64,000 bases of DNA from Pleodorina starrii (taxonomy: Eukaryota > Chlorophyta > Chlorophyceae > Chlamydomonadales > Volvocaceae), in assembly GCA_030267565.1 (NCBI GenBank), contig BRXU01000005.1:1957501-2021500 (forward strand). Reading direction: 5' to 3'. This document shows, piece by piece, positions 48,897 through 60,061 of this stretch (positions are counted from its first letter, which is position 1; each line of letters opens with the position of its first letter). The translations under genes were made by a program, and so were the position numbers. Below the pieces are notes generated by a model that worked only from the letters and a program-made list of their open reading frames with translations, had not been told where the DNA came from and did not search any database.

Positions 48897-51270
48897 CGGC
48901 AGCCGAACAGATGGGCAGCGGTGGCGGCGACAGCAGGGGTAGCAGCCAGGCAGACCGCGGCGTGAAGCCGAAGGGCAGACAGACATGCGGCGGCGGTCCC
49001 GGGTGATGAGCTGCAGCACCGAGGCCCAGGCAGGCTCGCGCCCCCGCCTGCCCCACGCCACGCCAAGCCTCCTTTGCTTCAAGCCACGCCACGCCACGCC
49101 CGGCCCCAGCGCTGAGAGCAAAGCCCAGCCCTTCAAGCCAAGCCAACCCAAGCCGTGTCCCATCCCTGACGCCAAGCCAAGCGGAGCCCCAGCGGGAGCG
49201 GAAGCCTCGCCGCATCGGAAGCTGGGACGGGAAGCAGGGGCCCGAGACCCGGCGTGGACCTGGCTGCCTGACTGCCGGACTGACTGTTTCTTGGGTTTGC
49301 CCGGACGGGCCGGCACCTGCCCGGGCGGAAATGGCCGAATTCTTTGTCCTCACACCTGGCCGCAGCGGCCCCACACGCGCTCTCGCGGCTCGGCCCGGCT
49401 ACGGTTTTAAGGCAGGCCGCCCCCCATCCCGCAAGAGGGGGACCCCCCACCCTCCCGCCCCTGACTTGTAGCTCCAGGGTTGGATCACCGGCTGGTCGCC
49501 CCAACCCCACCTCACCAGTGACTCATTGTTTTATGAAGGAGCATATCACTTCCTGACCCCCCCCACCTCACCGATAGCAACACCAGCAATACCGACCCTC
49601 TGCCCGGCCGGCCGGCCGGCCCTCCTCCGACCAAGCCTGCTGTAAGCCCGGGGCCGCGCACGAACCACCATGTCTCCAGTCCCTCTCGTCAGCTCCAGCC
49701 CTTTGGACTTGAGAAGCCCCCACTCATCCACCCACTTCCGCGCCCACTCCCATACCCACTCCCAAGCCCGCCACCGCACCTCCACGATGCACGCTTTGCA
49801 AGCCTTGGCGTCCGCTTTGCCGTCCGGGGATGCCAGGCCCTGAGGTGAGGCGACCGGTCAGGGGCGGCCGGTTGAGATGAGGCGGCGGGCGGAGGCGGAG
49901 GCGGGCCGTGCACATGGCGCGATGGCAGAGGGGCTGACGCGCCGCAGCCTCTTGTCACCGTCGGAGCAGTCTTTACCAGCAGCGGCTGTCAAGCCACAGC
50001 GCGCGACGGCATGAGGGCTCCCGCCGGCAGTTGTGCCAGCCGCGGCCAGTGCACGCGGCAACGCGGAGGGCTCCGCCCTTGCACTCTCCGCAAGGCCATC
50101 CGGAAACTAGCCCAAGCGCGAGACCTAATCCACGCCCGGCGCGAAGCACCCTTAAAAGCTAGAATGCAGGCGTGGGGCCGTGTGCTAGGTACCCCCGGCG
50201 CGATGCCTCGCGGCAGCAGTACCGGCCCCACCGCCCGGCCCACCTTGCGCAGCAGGCCGCTCTCCAGCACCCGCGCGTGCAGGTGCTGCGCGGCGAAGGA
50301 GGCGCAGGAGACGCCGCCGTGCCCGTCGAAGATGCCGAAGTGAGCGAGCCTGCACGGCGACGATGTGGCGGCGGCGGCGATGATGATTTAATGCGGTTGG
50401 TTGCTGTGGTTTATTCTACGTTCATGTTGCAGCGCTCTTGGGCCGCAGTCCACCGCAGTCTCTGAGCCACCACGCGCCTCATCCCCTGATCCGGCTCTAA
50501 GAGCGGCTCAGTGCGGCATAAGAGAGCTGCAAGAGACGTGGACTGGGGACAAACGGGGCAACGCCCGGCTGAGTGGAGCGACCGGGCAGCTGGCCAGGCC
50601 ACAGGCCACACGCGAGGCGGGTGATCCTTTCTTGGCTGCACTGTGAAACGTCTGGGTCCGTTCGCAATCCCACAGGTGGGGCGGGGGCGGGATAAAACGA
50701 TAAAGGAAGAAGACATACGGCAGCGGAGGGACATGGCGACGGGGACGGCGCGCGCGCACCTGCAAGCGGGGGGCTGTCCCTCGGCGGGTCGCGCGTCAAG
50801 TTGCAGCACACACACGTCCTCCATCGTGTTGCGGCATCCCTTGTCTTCGCTGTAAGCCGCGCTCAACGGCGTCCCCGAAGGAGCCCCCGGCGCGGGGGAG
50901 CCGCCGGCTGGGCGGCCGGCCGGGGCCGGGGACTCGCCAGCAGCAGCAGCAGCAGCAGGAGGAGGAGGAGCGGCAGCAGCCGCTGCTGCGCCAGCATCGT
51001 CGCCGGGCTTCGCCGCGCAGGCGGGACCTGGTGCCGGCGGGCGTGTGAGGAGAGTTGCGGACAGCTCCATTGACGGGAGGTGGTGGCCTCCGAAGCCTCA
51101 CCCCCGCACGGAGCGGACTGCTCCTGGAGCCTTGGTTCCTTGGCGTCGCGCGGAGCCTCGACGGCGGTCGCGGCATCATCCTCAGGCCCGCGCTTTCTGG
51201 AAGTGGCAGCCAGCGGCGCTTGCTCCAATTGATCGTTACCAGCTTGATTCGTCCCCTCCATGATGCCCAT
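44768..51270 (-). CDS. PP2C-type (PPM family) Ser/Thr protein phosphatase, ILKAP-like, about 412 aa
   Basis: Metal-dependent phosphatase that removes phosphate from Ser/Thr of proteins. Exons: 51270-51102, 51027-50760, 50349-50244, 49839-49780, 46676-46620, 46535-46464, 45937-45743, 45400-45311, 44989-44768; all phases agree and the sum is 413 codons. An in-frame TAA directly precedes the ATG. The first ~115 residues are disordered, with a basic/acidic patch (SRKRGPEDD). PP2C motifs in order: RNTMEDV (D127), FGIFDGHGG (D154), [19 protein letters not shown] (D242), [34 protein letters not shown] (D335) and KDNCSVMLV (D379, N380). All metal-binding residues are present, so it should be active. 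Order and spacing resemble animal ILKAP. A shorter start at 51070 without the 74-bp first intron is possible. The intron 46677-49779 contains another gene on the opposite strand. Confidence 0.88.
46773..48722 (+). CDS. Nested gene: membrane-anchored coiled-coil protein, 168 aa, possibly plastid-targeted
   Basis: Five exons: 46773-46894, 47008-47113, 47627-47725, 48101-48187, 48630-48722 (TAG). All four junctions have GT-AG ends and matching phases (2, 0, 0, 0), giving exactly 169 codons. The first ~45 residues are rich in Ser, Thr, Arg and Ala with almost no acidic residue, like an algal organelle transit peptide. One hydrophobic helix follows ([20 protein letters not shown], about 49-71). 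The remaining ~95 residues are a heptad-like coiled coil ([45 protein letters not shown]). No family recognised; a tethering or scaffold role at an organelle membrane is an inference. The whole gene lies within phosphatase intron 46677-49779, and its ATG is only 97 bp from the phosphatase exon ending at 46676. Confidence 0.8.
47875..47994. repeat. (CT)n microsatellite
   Basis: Long CT-rich tract followed by (CGCT)n in the third intron of the nested gene. On the nested gene's strand it is a pyrimidine run about 110 bases before the acceptor at 48100. Confidence 0.9.
49641..49645 (+). terminator. Possible polyadenylation signal TGTAA of the nested gene
   Basis: First TGTAA found after the nested gene stop at 48722, still inside the host intron that ends at 49779. 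If used, the whole nested transcript would fit within the host intron. Confidence 0.35.
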
Positions 51271-52201
51271 TTATCGCCCTAGCGTTCTACTCGTCTAGTT
51301 GCAACTGTTATAAATTATACCATACCCGATTGTGTCCTGGCTGTGTTAACTATGGGGATGGTGTATGGAATAAATACGCAGTCCAAGGGAAAATGATGGC
51401 TCTACAATTCATGCCCAAATCAGTGAGGAAAAGGTTAAGTACGACTAACGGTCCTGAACCTGATGTGTGATGGAGCCTGAACACAGAGGCTTGTGTCGCA
51501 CAATCGCCACTTCTGCTTAATCGAACTCATAGATTCCATCTAATGCTCTATTAGCGAGCTGACTGGAGCTTCACCGTTGTGCTTGTCACATTTCCAAGGA
51601 CCCAACTATAGAGAGCTTTATATGAGAACCTTATGCAGCCAGCAAGGGAATTTCCTTCTTTCGGAGAAGCGGACGTGGTCGGCGGCGGTTTTCGGTGAGG
51701 CGGGCAGTAGCGGTTATATTATAAGGCATGCCGCACGCATCCCGAAGAATGCGCCACTGTGGCGCGTCAACGACACAGATTGATAACAAATCACTGTGAT
51801 AAGCACTATCGAGCTCCTCGCTGCGCGTCCTGGATGTCGCGCTCAGCCTTTGCCTGGACTTCATGTAGTCGCAGGCGGGGCGCACCCTTGCCATTCCGAA
51901 CCGGTAATACCTATACCCATTATCATCTGCAAACGTCCATCTAGTGCCTGCCTTCGCGGCCTTGCACGCCTGATTCGTGTTCGCGCGGCGCACTCGCTCG
52001 GCCCCCAACACACAACGACTTCTCGTACCACACTTTTCTGCCACATCTCGCCGTCTACGTCTCCTTCCCGCCTCCCTATCAATTCCAGCCAAAAGCGACA
52101 CCGTATTGCCCCGCCCTTTTACCTCTCGCCTTGCCCTCGCCCCCTCACCCTCGCCCACCCGTCGCCCGCCCGCCCGTCCGCCCACCATCGTACGACCGCA
52201 G
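51271..52201. other. Head-to-head region between the phosphatase gene and the 52 kb gene
   Basis: Divergent 5' region, lower in GC, with a TATAAATTATA word near 51309-51319 that might be a core promoter for either direction. The first exon of the plus-strand gene should lie here but was not identified: a stop at 51944 closes the frame upstream of the first supported exon, and an ATG-started frame at 51835 has the wrong phase to join it. Confidence 0.4.
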
Positions 52202-52693
52202 CGTCTCCAGCTTCCCCTCAAATGCCGGCTACAACCGCCACATCGCCAACCAGCCGCCGCGGCAGCGCTCCACCGACACTCTCGACCCCCGCCTGCTCAC
52301 CAGCCTCACCAAGCAGCGCCTAGCCGGCCGCGCCTCCAACTCCTACGCGCAGGTGAGCCGAGTAGCAGCCCCCGCCCCCCTCCCCGGGTTGCAGTCACAG
52401 CAACAGCCTCACGCACGCACACACATACGTCGGCTGCGGCTGCTGCAGCAACGAGCACAGATAGCGCATGTTTCCCAACCGCCTGGTATATCTTCCCCCT
52501 CCGACCCGACCCGCAGTACGGACCGTACGTGTACCACGAGATGGTACCGCAGGCCGGCGGAGCAGCTCAGGCGCCGTACACAGGGCCCGGCCAGCACGGG
52601 ATGCGCTCGTCAATGCCGTACAGTCCGTCGTACGCTTACCCCGGGGACCGCGCGGCGGTGGCGGTTCGAAGCAGCGGCCCGGCGCCGTCGGAG

Positions 52694-52725
<32 letters not shown>

Positions 52726-54443
52726 TGCCGCCGCAGCGGCAGTTGCCGCGTACCATCAGGCCGCCGCCGCCGCTGCGGCGGCGGCGGCCGCGGCGGCAGC
52801 CGCCGGACTGCCGTACCCGCCCCATGCCGTGCCGACGGCGCCCTCGTCCCTCCCGCCGCAGCGGCCCAGCCACCCCGGCCACCAAACTGTAAGCCCCCGT
52901 GATCGAAAGTGCTGCTGCGTTGGCACTTCCATGTTGTGCTGCCCTGTACCTTTCGGCGTCTCAAGTAAAGATGAACTGATCTGGTCAACCCTTGGTTCGA
53001 TCCCTGTCGTCCTGAGTTTAAGACTCGACCCCGAAGTCCGGCTGGCCTTTCGCGGGTCTCTTCAGCACGTGTGCCGAAGGCGCACCGATACATCACTCAC
53101 GTTACCAGCAAAGGTTACCAGTCGGCAGGATAAGGTGCAGCCGCGCGGCTTGCTTGCTGCGTCGTCGGCACTGCCGTAATGCCGTACCCCGGGGGGCTTT
53201 GCCGTCATCCACGCCTGCAGGCAGAAGGAGGGGTCACTGGGCACGTCACAACGTCCGTGTACGCCACACCGTCGTACTCGGCGCCGTCGCAGCGGCCGCC
53301 TTGGCCGCCGCCGCAGGATCCGCAGGACGCTGCTGCTGCTGCTGGTGGCGGCGGCGGCGGGGGCGGCGACGGCGACGGCGGCGACGGCGCGGGCCCCGAC
53401 TCGCCTCTGCGCGGTGTCGTACTTCGAAACGCAGCGCCGCCGCCGCAAGCGGCGGCTGCCGCCGCCGCCGCCGGGACGCTGGCGGCAGCGGAAGCTTGGC
53501 TTGCGGCCACGAACGACCCCGTTGGCAATTCCCACGACAACCCGCCGCCGGCGGCGGCGGCGCCAACGGCAGCCACAGCAGCAGCCACAGCGGTAGCTGA
53601 TCACGGCGAACCCTCGCCGGATATCACGTTACTCCCGCGGCGGCCCTCCTCCGCCGCGACGACGTCGTCGGCGGCGGTGTACGGCGCGCCAGCGGAGGAC
53701 GGCGCGGCAGCGCAGCTGCCGCCGACGCCGACGGCGGCCGCCGGCGCGGCCGCGAGCTTCCGGCCGCCGCCGCCGGCGCATCTGCACGTGCCGTCGCCGC
53801 CGTCGCCGTCGCCGCCGCAATACCAGTCCCACCGGCCGGGCGACTCGCTCCAGGGGCCGCTGCCCGGGGGCTCCAGCCCCAAGTGCGTTCATGCGTTTCG
53901 CCTCACCGCTCACTTTCGTGCCTTCGCGCCTGCGTGTGTGTGTGTGTGTGTGCGCGCATTGCGTTGCTGATCGCCATCTCAACCGCCGCCACGAGAGGGC
54001 ACTTGACTTGTTGGGTGCGCACACACGCACTGGGCACACGCAGTCGCAAAAAGCGCCCCCCGGACAAGACCGTAGTCCTTAATCCGTACTTCGTATTCCG
54101 TATGACGTATGACATATTCCGTATTCCGTATTCCTTATGACGTATGACGTAATCCGTAACCCTCGGGGGCAGGCCGCGTCCCGGCGGGCCACCGCATCCC
54201 GCCGGCAGCAGCGGCGCTGCGCCATCCGGGATGTTCAGTAGCGCAGACGGCTTCACGTCGCCGGCGGCGGCGCCGCCGCGGCCGCTGTACGGCAGTGCTG
54301 TACGGCGCCCCAACACCGCCACCGCTGGCGCGTCGCCGGCGGCGGCTGCCGCGCAGCGTTCGGCGGCGTACATCGATCCGCGGCTGCTGCGAGATGCTGG
54401 GCGGGCGCAGGCGCAGGCGTACGGCTACAGCCCGTCGGCGTCA

Positions 54444-54476
<33 letters not shown>

Positions 54477-56523
54477 GGGGCGTCGCCGCCGCCGCCGCCG
54501 GAGGTCTTGACGATCCACCACCCCCCGTCGCAGCAATGGGAGTCGGCATCGCGGCTGGAGGGTGATCCGTCGTACGTCCAGTGAGTGTACGGATGTGTAA
54601 TGCAGGCGGGCGGGCGGCGGGCGGGCGGTGGGTGGCGGGTGATGGGCGCGCCGGGGCGCATACACATGCGTGTGTGGGCGAGAGAGCGTCCAAAGCGAGA
54701 ACCGAAGGCAGAGCTGCTCGCACAGCAAATTCAGGGCCACCTCACTGCCCCTGCCCCGCACTGCCCTGCACTGCCCCTGCACTTCACTGCACCCCACTGC
54801 ACTTCACTGCACCCCACTGCACTGCACTGCACTGCACCCCACTGCCACGTGCAACCCCACTGCACCGCACCGCACTGCATTGCATTACCGGCTCCAATGG
54901 ATGCCCGGCCAGACAGCTAGCCTCCCGGCCCCGCCCCCGCCCCCGCAGCTACTCCACACTGACGGCCAAGGGCGAGTACGGGGGCAGTGTGCCCGACCCG
55001 GGGGGCTTCTTCCCGCCGGCGCCGCAGGTAAGGAGGGCGAGGGCCGGTTGGTGGTGGTGGTGGTGGGGAGTTGGGGGCCGAGGGGGCCGAGGGATTGGGC
55101 GAGGCCCCGAGTGCTCGGTACAGGGCTGGGGCCAGGAGGAGGATGGAACCCACTTCGGGCTGAAGCGGCCCGGCACCGGAATTCATGAATGAATGAACGG
55201 ACCGGACCGCTTCCTCCTTTCAGGGCCGGCTCGGGGCCGCGGCTTCGGCTCCTCTCGTTTCTTCCCATGCCGTGCAAAGCCACCCACCGGTGCCTACTAT
55301 CTTCTTCTTACATCACCCTCTAACTTCGTGCTTTCGATTCTGCGTCCGCCCCTGCAGGCAGGCCCCTCCTGGCGGTCCTACCTGATGCGGAGTCGCGCCG
55401 GCGCCACCGCCGCCACCTCCTCCTCGCCCGACATCCGCGTCAGCGGCAGCGCCGCGCACGGCAGCTGGAGCGGCCGCGGCGCGGGCTCGAGTCTCGGTCG
55501 ACTCAATAACAGAACTGGCAGCGGTCTGCCTAGCAAGGACAAGCTGTGGCAGGCGCGCGCCTCGCTGGCAGCCGACGCGCGAGGCCTGCGGGCCGCGGCA
55601 CGGCAGCTTCGGTCGGAGAACCGTCGGCTGGCGGGGGAGTCGGCGGCGCTGACCAGCAGTGTGGAGGGGCTGGCGGAGGGGCTGCTGCCGCCGGACTTTG
55701 TGGCTCTCCACGCGCAGTCGGTGGAGCGGCGGCTGGCGTTCGCGGAGCAGTTTGGACCGCTACTGTCGGGTGGGTACCGTGTGTGTGGTTTTGGGAGCGG
55801 TTTTAAGGTTTTAGGAGTTGTAAAAGTTTTTTATGGGCGGTTTGGTAGGGAGCTTTGCTTGTGGGCTGGCAGGTGTACGGGCGACGATGTTGGGATCGGT
55901 CCTACTGTAGTTGGGGAGTCGGGGCTTGCGCGATCCAACCTCTCGCCCTGCCCCGCCCTGCCTCGCGCTTTGCCTCTTGCACTAAGCCCCTTCGTACCGG
56001 TTTACGTAACCCGCTCAACCGTACTGTACGGATGCCGTACTTTCTTATATACCGTCCCTCCGCAGCGCGTGGCTCCATGGCCAGGTTCCCCCCACGCGAT
56101 GCCGGCGGCGCATACGCCCACACCCACACAGCTTTCGCCACGGAGGCAGAGGCCGTCGCGGCGGCGGCAGCGGAAGCAGCCGCCGCCGCCGCCACCGCCG
56201 CCGCAACGGACGCTGAGGCGGCAGCCGCCGCCGAGGCGGCGGAAGCGGAGGCGGAGGCGGAAGCACGGACCGAGCGGCCGTTATCCGCGCCGCCGGCGGT
56301 CGACGCGGCCGCGGCGGCCGCGCTGTCGTACAGTGGCGGCGGCGGCGGCGAGTACGGCTACAGCGCCAGGGGTTGGGCCGGGGCGGCATACGGCGCCGCG
56401 GCACGGTCTCGGTCTCGATTCCGTTACGTGTCGCCGGCGGAGTTGCGGTTGCGGCGGGATGTGTTGGCGGAGGTGCAGCTGCGGCGGCGGCTGGAGGCGG
56501 CGCTAGAGGACAGCCGAGCGGCG
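52202..56523 (+). CDS. Uncharacterised low-complexity/coiled-coil protein, internal exons
   Basis: Seven exons in agreeing phase: 52202-52352, 52517-52888, 53221-53882, 54173-54580, 54949-55027, 55358-55769, 56066-56523. The 5' exon and the 3' end were not found. The start of the known part is Ser/Arg/Asn-rich (FPSNAGYNRHIANQ); then Tyr/Pro motifs (YGPYVYHEMV, SPSYAYPGD) and long Gly and Ala runs. Exon six has a coiled-coil region (LWQARASLAADARGLRAA, LRSENRRLAGESAAL); exon seven has an EAEAEAEA run and a second coiled-coil (PAELRLRRDVLAEVQLRRRL). No enzyme motif. Repeated structural style suggests a scaffold or cytoskeletal protein, without evidence for which. It may be the 5' part of the gene at 60062, but the phases do not join directly (0 versus 1). 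Confidence 0.6.
54740..54895. repeat. CACTGCACC/CTGCA-type degenerate tandem repeat
   Basis: Alternating CACTGCACCCC, CACTTCACTG and CACTGCACTG words fill much of the intron 54581-54948. Confidence 0.8.
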
Positions 56524-56699
56524 GTGAGGCGCGCGAGGCGGGTGTGGTGTGGTGCGGTGTGGTGCGGTGTGGGGCTGTGTGCTTCCCTCGGGGATGCGGC
56601 TGCAAGGCTTTTGGGGTCGGGGAAAGGGAGGAGCCGCCGTGTGGGGGAGCACATTGGCAGGAAGGTGCGACTTGGGTCGGCCCGCATGGCCCCGTGCGC

Positions 56700-57190
56700 G
56701 CGTGCGTGTGTGTATGTGTGCGTTACGTGTATATGTGCGTTACGTGTGCGTTATGTGTATGTGTGCGGTACGTGTATGTGTGTGTTACGTGTATGTGTGC
56801 GTTGCGGGTATGTGTGCATTACGTGTATGTGTGCGTTACGTGTACACGTGCGTTACGTGTACGCGTGCGTTACGTGTATGTGTGTGTTACGTGTATGCGT
56901 GCGTTACATGTATGCGTGCGTTACATGTATGCGTGCGTTACGTGTACGCGTGCGTTACGTGTACGCGTGCGTTACATGTATGTGTGTGTTACATGTATGC
57001 GTGCGTTACATGTATGTGTGCGTGACGTGTATATGTGCGTTGCGTGTATGTGTGCATTATGTGTATGCGTGCGTTACATGTATGTGTGTGTTACGTGTAT
57101 GTGTGCGTTACATGTATGCGTGCGTTACGTGTACGCGTGCGTTACATGTATGCGTGCGTTACGTGTATGCGTGCGTTACGTGTATGTGTG
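56700..57190. repeat. GT-rich minisatellite (GTGCGTTACGTGTATGT-like units)
   Basis: About 490 bp of imperfect units near 17 bp (GTGCGTTACGTGTATGT with T/C changes). On plus it reads as a Tyr-Val-Cys repeat without stops, which is a by-product of the unit, not a protein. Confidence 0.85.
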
Positions 57191-57279
57191 CGCGGAGAGT
57201 GAGACAAGGGGTTGGTGTCGGCTTCCTTGAAGCCGGAAAAAGGGCGGGGCCCCACTAAATCCGTACGGGTTAAGTTGAG

Positions 57280-57550
57280 TGCTAGGGCGGCGAGGGCGTG
57301 AAATGTGAGAGTGTCGACATTCCTGCTGATAGACAGCCAGAGCTTTTTCCCGAAATGCCTGCTAGCCGAGTCGTTATCAAGGCCTGCCGGCGCCGCGCGA
57401 AGCGCGTCATCCCGTCGGGTGCATGAGCGCATGTGCGCATCGACCGAAATACGGCATTTCCAAAGCGAGCGGCGAGGGCGTCAACTGTGAGAGTGTCGCA
57501 TCGACATTCCTGCTGATAGGCAGCCAGAGCTTTATATCTGAAATGCCTTC
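57280..57550. repeat. Direct duplication of a ~75-bp segment
   Basis: The stretch around 57290-57362 (GCGGCGAGGGCGTG...TGTGAGAGTGTCG...GACAGCCAGAGCTTT...GAAATGCCT) recurs with small changes at about 57467-57548. The copies are about 180 bp apart; no coding frame runs through both. Confidence 0.65.
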
Positions 57551-59187
57551 GGCTTCAGCAATCCGACCCATGTTTAGCATCGCGCGCCGTCTCGGCACTG
57601 TGCAACTCTTCCGGCCAGCGCATTGGCTGAAGTTACTTGACAGTAGACATGGAGTGTATCATTTACACATCACGCATGCTAACTTGCCAATAGAAGGACA
57701 GCGGAACTGTTTGCGAGGGTAGCGACGACGTGCAGTTGCCGACGAGAGTGCACAGGCTTCGCTACTGAGGTATTCGCCGTAGAGGAGGCTTGACTGCTAT
57801 AACATTAGGACAGGGAATGTAGAAGTCCATCCCCTAGGTTGCCGACTGGACTTGTTGGGCGGCCCGCAGAAGACCGCTGCATCATGTATGCGTGCATTGG
57901 CGGCTTGGCGTCCAACAACCAACAGTTTGCCCCTCATAGTTTGCTCCTTGCAACCTTTGTAATAGCAATATGCGTCAAGACGATCGGACCGGCAAGCAGA
58001 GCTGCTGTGGTGTGGTCGCGGGAAGAATGTTCGCATTGCAAACATAGTTTGTTTCCGAAACGAAGATTCATTTCACGCCGTCATGTCAGAATTCCTCTTT
58101 GAGAAACGGTGAATCTTAGGGAATTAATTATAGGCCGAGAGGTGTTGGTTTGACCTCGGCCTCGGTCCATGGAGACTGCCAAACTGGTTTGTACTCGTGC
58201 GATGTTGGGTTCCAATAATAAATTTACCGTGCAATAAAGAATGTAATGTTTTACTTCTGCAGCCCGTCCGATGGCCGAAAGTCTGCACTTGTCCAATTAC
58301 TTCCATCCCAGATCCCAGATCCCACGTCCCACACACGGACATGGGCAATCCTACAGGGCGGGGCCTCTTTATAAGTGAGGGCATAAGGATATTCCATGGG
58401 CATGTACGGAAGGATATGCGCTCGGAAAGGATATGTGTTGGGAAGGGCTCGTGTTTTGGGTTTCGCGCTGGGGCCCCGCCCAAAAACTGTCCTGGCCTCG
58501 CTCTCGATGCGTCCGGCATGTGTAGACATGTGACTATCCGGGCCGTGTCTCTGGTCGCCAGCGGTCAGGTCGCCGTTGCGCGGGGTTTGGGATGGATGAA
58601 GTTTGGGCGCCTTCGGCCGCCGCCAGGCGCAGTGTCCGGTCTGCTGTACAAACACGGTGCCGCCACCGCAGTGTCCGGCCCTGTCCGGCAAGGTGCACGC
58701 GCCAGTAATCCTTTTGCGCCCACTTGGGGAGAAGGACGTCCATGCAAACCCCTGGCCCCGCCTTGCCTCACCCGCTTTCGTGCCGCTGCTGGCCCGCAGC
58801 CGCTGGACCTGCTGCTGGCGCCGGGTGCGGGTGAGTTGGTAAGAGTGAGCGGGTGGGGGCGGGGGATGGGGGAGGGGTGAGACCGTGGGGGACTTTGCCA
58901 TGAAGCTCCTCCCCAATTTGCAACGGGCAACGGCTCCCCCCAAGAAGGCGCACCAACCGACCTGACAGCAACTCGAGGGCTGCAACTGGATGAGCCCTGT
59001 GCCCGCCAAAAAACCCAATTAAGGAGTCGGATCAGCATGAAGCTTACCGGTGGTGGTCTGGTCATGTCCGCGGCAGTGTACGGCCAGCTAGCCCGCTGGC
59101 TGTGCCCTTCCGGGGTCTGGCGTGTTGGGCAGACATAATATTGCTACAGGACTAATGCCAGCGGGCTAGCCATTGCAACAGCAGAAC

Positions 59188-59267
59188 GCGGTCGACAGGA
59201 TTCGAACCTATGCGGGAGATCCCATCTGATTTCGAGTCAGACCCCTTAACCACTCGGGCACGACCGC
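59188..59267 (-). tRNA. tRNA-Ser(CGA)
   Basis: The minus strand folds as a class II tRNA. A 7-bp acceptor stem is GCGGTCG/CGACCGC. The D-arm has GAGTGGTTAAGG, and the anticodon stem-loop is TCTGA-CTCGAAA-TCAGA with anticodon CGA, reading UCG. A long variable arm (GGGATCTCCC region) is typical of tRNA-Ser, and the T-arm has GGTTCGAATCC as B box. It is intron-less. No T-run terminator is seen directly downstream. Confidence 0.93.
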
Positions 59268-59324
59268 TGACTTCTAGATGACAACTTGGATTATTTAGAG
59301 CACTAAACTTAAGTTCCGGGTGGT

Positions 59325-59636
59325 GGGCGGGCGGTGGGCGGGCGGGCGGGTGGGCGGGCGGGCGGGCGGGTGGGCGGGCGGGCGGGCCGGTGGGCGGGCG
59401 GGCGGGCAGGCGGGCGGGCGGGTGGGCGGGCGGGCGGGTGGGCGGGTGGGCGGGTAGGCGGGTGGGCGGGCGGGTGGCGGGCGGGCGGGCCGGTGGGCGG
59501 AAAGGCGGGCGGGCAGGCGGGCGGGCGGGCGGGCGGGCGGGCGGGTGGGCGGGCCGGCGGGCCGGAGGCGGGCGGGCCGGTGGGCGGGCGGGCGGGCGGG
59601 CGGGCGGGCGGGCGGGCGGGCGGGCGGGCGGGCGGC
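59325..59636. repeat. (GGGC)n / GGGT minisatellite, G-quadruplex-prone
   Basis: About 310 bp of GGGCGGGC with GGGT, GGCC and GGAGGC interruptions on the plus strand. It is dense in G-triplets with one-base spacers, the classic pattern for stacked G-quadruplexes. Apparent open frames on both strands (Gly/Arg/Ala and Pro/Arg/Ala repeats) follow from the unit only. Confidence 0.92.
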
Positions 59637-60061
59637 GTCGGTTACGGAGGGAAGCCACTGCTTGGGGGGAACATGATGGCAGCTGTTGGCGCGGCATTGC
59701 ACGTGCGGCGCGGGCTGCGGCTGGTGGTAAGGGTTGCTTCGCGAAGGCGTGTGGTGTGGGGGCGACGGCTGCGGATGGAAGTGCGTTGCGTACTTTTGAG
59801 TTGCTGTAGGCGGGTGGGTGGGTGGGCGGATGCGTGGATGGGTGGGAAAGGGGCGGGTCGCGGGTGGGTCGGGTCCTGGGAAGTAATAAGAACGGCCCGG
59901 GGCGAGGGAACGCATCGCAGTTACCTGGGTCCTGGGAAGGTGAGTGAGTGACATCAAACGTGAAACGAGCTCCACCTCACGATGAAGACAAGCGCAGCAA
60001 AACCGCCGGGAGACGCCCTCGGCCTGCCAGACATGCGAGGATCCCCAGGGCAATCTTTCAG

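Larger units (their letters stand above)
56524..60061. other. Gap between the 52 kb and 60 kb exon groups
   Basis: Contains a GT-rich minisatellite, a duplicated segment, a tRNA gene and a (GGGC)n array, listed separately. The middle (57250-58500) is AT-richer than the genes, as in intergenic DNA. TGTAA words at about 57958 and 58238 could end the left transcript. No exon could be supported, so this is either intergenic or a 3.5-kb intron with unrecognised small exons. Confidence 0.45.

Noticed and set aside
50760..51070. Single-exon start of the phosphatase at ATG 51070
   Set aside because: Possible, but a 74-bp GT-AG intron joins in phase to an upstream ATG that directly follows an in-frame stop and adds a charged N-terminus, so the longer model was preferred.
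55855..57258. 467-codon frame with Tyr-Val-Cys repeats
   Set aside because: Only 56066-56523 is exonic; the rest is the GT-rich minisatellite, and a GTGAGG donor ends the exon.
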